Shown here one piece after another: positions 57,405-64,000 of a DNA stretch of 64,000 bases. The stretch lies in assembly GCF_032854445.1 (NCBI RefSeq), contig NC_088303.1, forward strand, positions 26,979,501 to 27,043,500, given 5' to 3'. Under the pieces are notes generated by a model. The model was not told the DNA's origin and did not search any database. It saw only the letters and a program-made list of their open reading frames with translations. This DNA comes from Liolophura sinensis. Lineage: Eukaryota > Mollusca > Polyplacophora > Chitonida > Chitonidae. The first letter of the stretch is position 1, and the number at the start of each line of letters is the position of its first letter. The translations under genes were made by a program, and so were the position numbers.

Positions 57405-57960
57405 TCATGCTTTTGTTTATTTTTGTTGCTTTCTTTAGCATTCCCATAACTGAAGCCCAAGGATCTAACAACTATCTGGTAGCAACCTGCGGATGGTCGT
57501 GGGTTTCCCCCGCGCTCTGCCCGTTTTGCTCCCACCATGATGCTGGCCGCCGTCGTATAAGTGAAATATTCTTGAGTACGGAGTGAAACACCAATCAAAT
57601 AAATAAATAAAATAAATATAGATTTACACAGAGGCTAAGTTAGATAATACAGTGTGCTGTAGGTACTACGAGATTTGTTGCGACTAACTACATGCCAGGG
57701 TCATGCAAGGCTGGTTACACGGACTTTGCCATGTCACAACGGAGTTTACACAGTTACTGCTCAACCCAATGCTTGGGAAAGACACAAACATCCAGCCATC
57801 CACTCATCCATCCATAAGAACAGTTCCAATTAAGGCCCAACACAGCTACCTATATTTGTAATTGATCTGGAAATTATTCACGGACATCTAGTTTGAAATT
57901 TGATTTAAAGATGTCGGCCTAGAATATCGACTTTGACCAGCATCATTAAAAAGTATTTCT
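57405..57960. repeat. Duplicate block gamma, copy 3, split by a SINE
   Basis: GCTTTCTTTAGCATTCCCAT precedes a SINE-B copy (57471-57618). GGCTAAGTTAGATAATA, GGGTCATGCAAGGCTG, CAACCCAATGCTTGGG and AATTATTCACGGACATCTA follow. The two other copies lack the SINE. Confidence 0.85.
57471..57618 (+). mobile_element. SINE family B, 5'-truncated, inside block gamma
   Basis: Starts TAGCAACCTGCGGATGGTCG and ends GTACGGAGTGAAACACCAAT with an AAATAAATAAAAT tail. The unoccupied paralogous sites are near 48265 and 51735. Confidence 0.92.
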
Positions 57961-59219
57961 TGACTGCTTCTCTTTTCTTCATCTCTGGTTTGTTTACTGT
58001 TACTTACCTCTTACCTATTCCTTATTGTTGTTATTTTTGTTTTGGGGGATTTTTTTTTCGATTTTTTATGGGGTTTTGGAATTATCGACATGTAACACCC
58101 CTTCGTTATACAAACATGGGTCTTGATGCTCACACTTATAGAAATCATGCGCATCTGTGCTGGGCTGAAATTATAAATTCAGAATATGTTTTGTGTATAT
58201 TACTTACATGTACAATATAGCCTATGAATGTAAGCAGTTTGGAAATAATATTCCGCTTGCCACAAAACTGTGATCTAAAACAGGATATTGATCGTTCAGA
58301 TTTTAAAATTTTGTTCATGGAAGCGCTTGTTGATTTGCTCGGAAAACGGAACAAAAACAATAAAAACATTTAGATATAAGAGTCATGGTCGTATAACATC
58401 CGTAACGGGCGTTCCAAGTCGATAATCGCAAGATCCATGTCCAAAAAAACGTTTAACACTAGCTCCCAAAGACAAAGATACTGTTGACTGAGGAAGTCAA
58501 AGTGGACACCCAGATAGTTGTTAGATCCGTGGTTAAGACAGACACCTGTAAGTTCTGACCGATTCTTGGGGAATATCCCACTCTTTTAATACTTGAATTA
58601 AACACGAGACAATGAGGCTTCATCCCTCGGTGATGAGATGATTTCTCTGGACAATACAAGTATAAACTCGGCGTAAAAAAGCGAATTTTACAACTGTTAA
58701 GATGAACGTGAATATTCTGTTTGCAGACGGACTCTAAGGGAATAAAAGGGATCAGCATGTGACCGTCGTCTAAAATTTTATCAGAACTTATTTTCAAAGT
58801 ACCGATAGGCTATTCTATACTGGTCCCATCGAAAATTGCCTGTACTGTAAAGTAACCTTCATTTAATCAGAGTAGAAACACAAACAGATCTTTTTTCCCA
58901 TCCTGTCATCAAGTGCGATTACGGTGTTGGTGTGGGTATTAACAGGCTTTGAGACTGCTACTCATAAAGCTTGTGAAGGAGCTCTTTTTGAAAATCGGCT
59001 AACTGCGGTAAACCGAGCTTTGTTGCTTATTGTATTTACAATCCCATCTGTTTCTGCAAGTCACACGAAAACACCGTAACCGAAAGATGGGGGTCGGTCA
59101 AAAACTGGTACAATCAGATGTCGCTGTCTGAAGGCATATCCAGGAATTTTATACTGGATTCATGTTTATTGTAAATTTAGTAAGATGTGGACAATGACCA
59201 TCTTCCCTGCAAGGCACGC
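57961..59219. other. Non-coding stretch with duplicate blocks
   Basis: Holds block kappa fragment (58395-58480) and block alpha copy 4 (58975-59060). The frame 58459-58797 (minus, 112 codons) has no domain support. Confidence 0.5.
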
Positions 59220-59790
59220 AAATACGATTTCGATGAATTTTCCCTTTTCGCCAACTCTTTCCATTTTCACAACGCGCTGTAAAATTGTGAAGCGGGTAAA
59301 CGATAGCATTTCTTTATCACCAACATGATAAAAGGGGCACCTTCAAAATCTTTTTCAGAATGACGTACATTCTCAAAGTATACACTATTAGACTTTTCCA
59401 ACATAAGGTTCTCGTCACAACGCTTGAAACGAAAGCAAAGATTCCTTTTATTCTGGAAGAGTGTTCTGTTTCCAGAACAAACTTTACACTAGTTAACCTA
59501 AAACATCTTAAGACACAATCGACCGATCGACATCATTGATATTGTCCTCTGTTGGACAGAATTTCAACGCCATGTTTTTTTTGTGCAATATTTAACTTTG
59601 TCTGTGGCTGGACTTTTCGGTTGATAAACCATCACACCAGACACCAGGAGCGTGCTCTCTGACTGGCTCGTTTCATCAGTGCTCATGCCAAAGCGGTGGT
59701 GTTTTCAATGTTTCGTGTCACAAGACCTTGTGTGTGTGTACTGAAGCAAGATTCTGTCTGATACAAAACACTCTAAGCAAACAAATTGAC
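59220..59790. repeat. Duplicate blocks theta (copy 2) and zeta (copy 3)
   Basis: CCCTTTTCGCCAACTCTTTC and GTAAAATTGTGAAGCGGG (theta) are followed by TTCTGGAAG/TTTCCAGAA (59451-59477) and the rest of zeta. Confidence 0.85.
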
Positions 59791-60339
59791 AACATTTAAG
59801 AACTTGTATAAAAAGTTACGTTCGCTCTGTTCTCAGTTTTGCCGAAACTCATTTTGACGAGGAATACTAATTTGTAATGCTCTGCAAGTAAGGAAGACTT
59901 TAAAACCGGGAAGTCTTTATCATCAACACAACATGGATGACATGTTAGGCTGTGACAGTATCCTTTGTAAGTAGGTATCCCGAAGCTAGGGCCTAAAGGG
60001 GATATTTTTAATATTACCGCTTTCTTTATATGAACAGTTGCAATAAAAAACATTCACCCCTTTCCTTGGCATTGAAAACAGCAGAATATTTTGTATAGCA
60101 CAAACATGGCCTTTTTAATGTTGAACGTAAGGTGTTGTGCTTTAAGTGCTAGATGTGGCACATTAGATATTACACTCGTATGTCCTTCCAACATCGAAGC
60201 AACATGTATCTTCCGATAAAATTCATATTTTGAAAGAGATTTTGATGCCAATTTTGTTAATGAAACTGGTTTTTAGCTATTTAGTTTTTGCTTTACCACT
60301 TGATGGTCCAATCTTTAATATGGATTTTTCGTTTACTAC
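59791..60339. other. Non-coding stretch, nothing recognised
   Basis: Two adjacent minus-strand frames of 65-85 codons are present without support. Confidence 0.5.
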
Positions 60340-60435
60340 ACTGTGCTTGCTATGTATGTATGCGTGTATGTATGCGTGTATGGATGTATGCGTGCGCGTG
60401 TAAGTGTGTGTACGCGTGCGTGTATGTGTGTATGC
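60340..60435. repeat. TG/TATG/CGTG microsatellite
   Basis: Interrupted TATGTATGCGTG units about 95 bases long. It sits exactly at the 3' side of the adjacent SINE and may be its tail. Confidence 0.85.
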
Positions 60436-60612
60436 TTTTAGTTTCACGTCTTACTTAACAGTTTACAGTCTGATGACAACGGGGAGTCACTGGGTGTTTG
60501 TAGAAGTACTGTGAGTCCACATCACCAGTGATGCCGCCAAGACACCAGAGTTTACATCCCAACCTCTCGACTTTTAGGTAGACGCTCTAACCATTAGGCC
60601 ATTGAAGTGGTT
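60436..60612 (-). mobile_element. SINE family D (tRNA-derived)
   Basis: Minus strand: TGGCCTAATGGTTAGAGCGT (tRNA-like A box), then GAGAGGTTGGGATGTAAAC (degraded B box). A centre of about 80 bases follows, then AAGTAAGACGTGAAACTAAA at the 3' end. This is a single copy in the window. Confidence 0.7.
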
Positions 60613-61184
60613 TGTCATACGTCGATCGCACGCCAGATTTGTTGCGCACAAATGGTGATCTGTATAAATGGGGAAATGCCCCAGTCAATAACTTTTTGTT
60701 GCACAAAGAGTTTTCCGCAGCACAAAGATTCATCTGAGACCAACAGCAACATGTGATAAAAATCGCGTAACACCTTCTTGAGACAAATAAATCGCTTTGC
60801 ATATGTATCCTTGGAAACCGAGTCTAAAATTACCAACTATTCTTCTACCTAAGGCGAAAATTTGTAGGTAACGTTAATTTTGGGGCGATTGTAAATGTTT
60901 ACAACAGGATTCCCCTGACTCTAACTTTTCACTGTAAGTTATTAATATTGTAGCTTACAAATCCTTCGTGAAAGAGGGTGTCAACTATAACCTAAGGCTA
61001 CTGTGATCGTGATATTAGTTATTTACAATCAACTACAGTTCCTTTGAACAAGCTTCCCATGTACCACTATGACTATGTGAGTTAGAACTTGTTAACAGGA
61101 TTCAAAATTTCATCTATCCTCGTAATCTTGAAACCCTCGAGGTACAAACTAAGAGGTCTCTACATACATATATGTAATAACTTA
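60613..61184. other. Non-coding stretch, nothing recognised
   Basis: No exon or repeat recognised. Confidence 0.5.
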
Positions 61185-61725
61185 TACGTGTCAGAATGGC
61201 AATTATCCAACCAGAAATTTTGAATGCTAGATAAAGTCATAACGTTGATGTTGTATTGTCTATTAATGTTTCTACTACAACAAATGTGGAAGATGTTTTG
61301 AAACCGCAGAGGGATCACTTCCCAGACCATTAATAACTGGCTTCTACAATTTAAATAACCTCCCAATCAAGCAGGAGTATTTTTGATAATTGTGTTGCGT
61401 GTGTACAAGGCTCCTGTTCCTCTCCTTATGATAAGATCTAGCAACTGGTTAAATACCACATGTATCAGAGATTCAAACAAATATACATGTACTTATATAA
61501 ATACAAACACGCGGTTTAAATGGACAGGTTGTCAATAAAAAAGCGGCCCGGTGTGGATTTTACCCAAATCCTCGTGTCCCGAGCCTAGACAATTTTTCTG
61601 TTCAAGACGCATTTGTTAATAACGTAAAGTATTCCGTTACATGACGGGATATATTAAAGTGTCGAGGAATAGATAACTGGGGAGACGTGGGTCGGTTGCA
61701 TTCATTGAGTTGGGTAAGACGCCTG
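61185..61725. repeat. Duplicate block iota, copy 2
   Basis: Partner of 55140-55810: GGCAATTATCCAACCAGAAA, TAACGTAAAGTATTCCGTTA and CATGACGGGATATATTAAAG. Confidence 0.88.
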
Positions 61726-64000
61726 GATGAAGCTTGTCAAGGCCTAGGGGAGGTCAATTCATCACAAACTATCGAAACGCAGCTCTGTGAAAGATAAAAC
61801 GTCAACAATCATCCGACTGGTGTAGTTTTTTCGATTGGGATCAGGGACATATCAAATTGTCTGATGGCTGGAGGGGTAGAGCGGTTGTTCAGATTTTGGT
61901 AGAGTTTCTTGTACCGAGAGAATCCAACACGTTTTATTCGTTGTGGTAAAAGTCGTTTTCTAACGAGAGCCTAGAAAATGTCAATAATCTTAGCCAGATC
62001 CTACCAGCAGCGCATGGCTGGCATGCTAAGACTCGAGTATCATTGTCAGATAGCAGTTTCGTGTGGGCATATTTACATGTACAGAACGGACCATACGTGA
62101 TGAGATAAACAAAAACAATGGTCACTTATGCCGATGGCACGGCATTTGAGGACTAGGATACAGTGAATAATTAAAGTGGGTTCTAAATATTTACGAATCC
62201 TTTTTGCCCTCTAAAATTATGCTTGAGCGTATGTCAAGTTTCATATGTCCTGAAGACATAAAATGTGGATAATTAAATGTGTTAAATTGTGTTTAACTGC
62301 CGAAGTTAAAGTCCAAGATTTCAGTCATTGTATTACCAAAATGCGTGGATATTTTGGCGGTGTAGCTTATGTCAAGCTTTTTTTGGATAAGAAATGGAAT
62401 TTTCAACAAGCTATTTGAAACAGTAGTTGCACCAGAGTTTTCATTAAAACCAAATGCGCGATGCGTGAATTTGATTATGGCTTTACTATGAAAGCAGCTT
62501 CTGTGTTTGAAACGTCCAAAGAAAATTGTTTTTATCCGTCAGTAAGACTTTATGACATATCGGCTGTATAATTCATTATTATTTGCCGCAAAGTATAGAA
62601 TCATTAAAATCAAAAAGAAAAGGTTTTGTTCCTACGCTAAATAGTGAAAGAACAAGTGACATGTATACAAGGTGATTAAGACAGCACGTCCCTGGTTACT
62701 AATGAATCAAATACCAGGAAAGAATATTAGGCCCATAGCCTTTGATAACTGGAAATAACTGTTGTCAAGGAATGTTTTCAACCTTTTCATGTTGTTATGA
62801 AGGTATTCCTACAGTATATTCAGGGCAAAAATGTTAGAATGTGGGCCCTGTTCGGCACCGATCAGATTGGCTTGGAGGAAAGCTATACAATTTTCTTCCA
62901 GATAAGCACTGAGCCGGATTATTGCACACCGTTGCTGAAAATGTAAACACCATTATATCTCCTCCTTTCACTGTTATCATTACTTTTGCTGGTAATACAC
63001 ACCATACATGTGGATCTCTTCTCGGGAAAACCCGTCATCAATCCTGGCAAAATAACGTTTGAAATTAGATTAGATGCCAAATTAAATTCTACTGCAAGGG
63101 TTAAAACAAGACCTTTAATGAGTAACAAAAAGAAGTTAGTATGTTTTTCATGGTGATAATTATACATATAAGGATAATGGTATTGTTAATTTTAAGCGTC
63201 AGAACGCAATTCCTTGCGTACCTGAAACACTTTGACGTAATTTGTTTTGTGTAAAATGTTATTATTATTTTGAGTAAGTAAACCCAGTTATTACACAGTT
63301 ATTTGTTTGAATGTCGAGTTCCAAATATACGTGCGAGTATGTTGAACAAACAATGCCAAATTATAAAACTGCCAACTTGTTGTGGTACAGCAAAATGTTT
63401 TCGCAATATTGACAAGAGAAACGCGATGGAGAATACGCAGATCAACGTCTACCTTTCTACAAATAACATGTACGAGCTCTAACCAAATAGTGTCCCGACG
63501 AGAGCTTTTCCATTACTCCAGGATATTAACCTTTGATAGTTAATCCGATACCTCATAAGGGATGGGTATGTCTAGTGGGCTCTTCCCAGAACCTATCATG
63601 ATACAGTCTTTTCTCTTTTCTACGTAAAATAATGTTTTAATATGCCTAAAATAATAAAATCTGTTCCCATCAAACGAATATAAATCTTGATTGAATAATT
63701 ACGACATTTTAACAAACTACTTTGGCGTCAAGCATGGAACAGTTGGTCGAAACATATGTATAGTGTTTGGACTTTTATGTCCAAGGCTGAATTGATCCTT
63801 TCCAAAAATTTAAGAAATCTTATTTTGATCCAGCTGATGAATTAAATACTTCCGATTATGAAAATTACACTGTGATTCATCATTCAAATTGACCAGTTAA
63901 ATGTATTTTCGAAGTACTTTGTTTTCCCAGTGCTTGAGAGGTACACGTATTAGAAAAATCTGCACCAGCATAAGATTAACACCTTCCATGGATCTCAGGA
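61726..64000. other. Non-coding stretch to window end, nothing recognised
   Basis: AT-rich. No SINE, minisatellite, duplicated block or exon with splice and domain support was found. Confidence 0.5.

Noticed and set aside
58459-58797. 112-codon minus-strand frame
   Set aside because: It overlaps a fragment of duplicate block kappa whose other copies are not open in this frame.

Overview
The window looks like a piece of an AT-rich animal nuclear genome, most likely from a mollusc or another lophotrochozoan. There are no bacterial-type operons. Instead there are split genes with consensus splice sites, tRNA-derived SINEs with target-site duplications, Tc1-type DNA transposons, an LTR retrotransposon and many minisatellites. 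The lineage is inferred from repeat style (SINEs ending in CACTCA or AAATAAAT tails) and was not tested by search.

Layout. 1-773: broken Tc1 transposase running in from the left edge. 1.7-3.6 kb: a minisatellite, three SINEs and a 285-bp tandem duplication. 4044-5582: a complete Tc1-family transposon with an open 335-codon DD34E transposase. 6.07-7.6 kb: a full-length SINE and a candidate solo LTR. 10.1-12.9 kb, minus strand: weak exon candidates and a probable small secreted antistasin-like gene. 14092-20183: a complete-ended Ty3/gypsy-class element with 1-kb LTRs, an AAGG target duplication and a tRNA-Pro-type primer site. Its pol order is protease, integrase, then RNase H, and most of the reverse transcriptase is missing. 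20.3-26.9 kb: SINEs and three minisatellites. 24.87-28.56 kb, plus strand: a probable secreted PAN/apple-like plus C-type lectin gene. 28.6-35.7 kb: more SINEs. About 33-62 kb: a mosaic of old, diverged duplications with minisatellites at 43.2 and 47.2 kb and one possible Ly6-like exon. 62-64 kb: nothing recognised.

How it fits together. The only host genes I can support are secreted-type proteins: a C-type lectin and, less surely, an antistasin-like peptide, with a possible Ly6-like exon. Everything else readable is mobile DNA or its debris. The most unusual object is the LTR element. It shows integrase upstream of the RT/RNase H part, the inverted order known from Gmr1-type Ty3/gypsy elements. 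Its two LTRs are about 99% identical although its own coding region is defective. Four SINE families end in the same short motif, which suggests that one LINE machinery moved them all.
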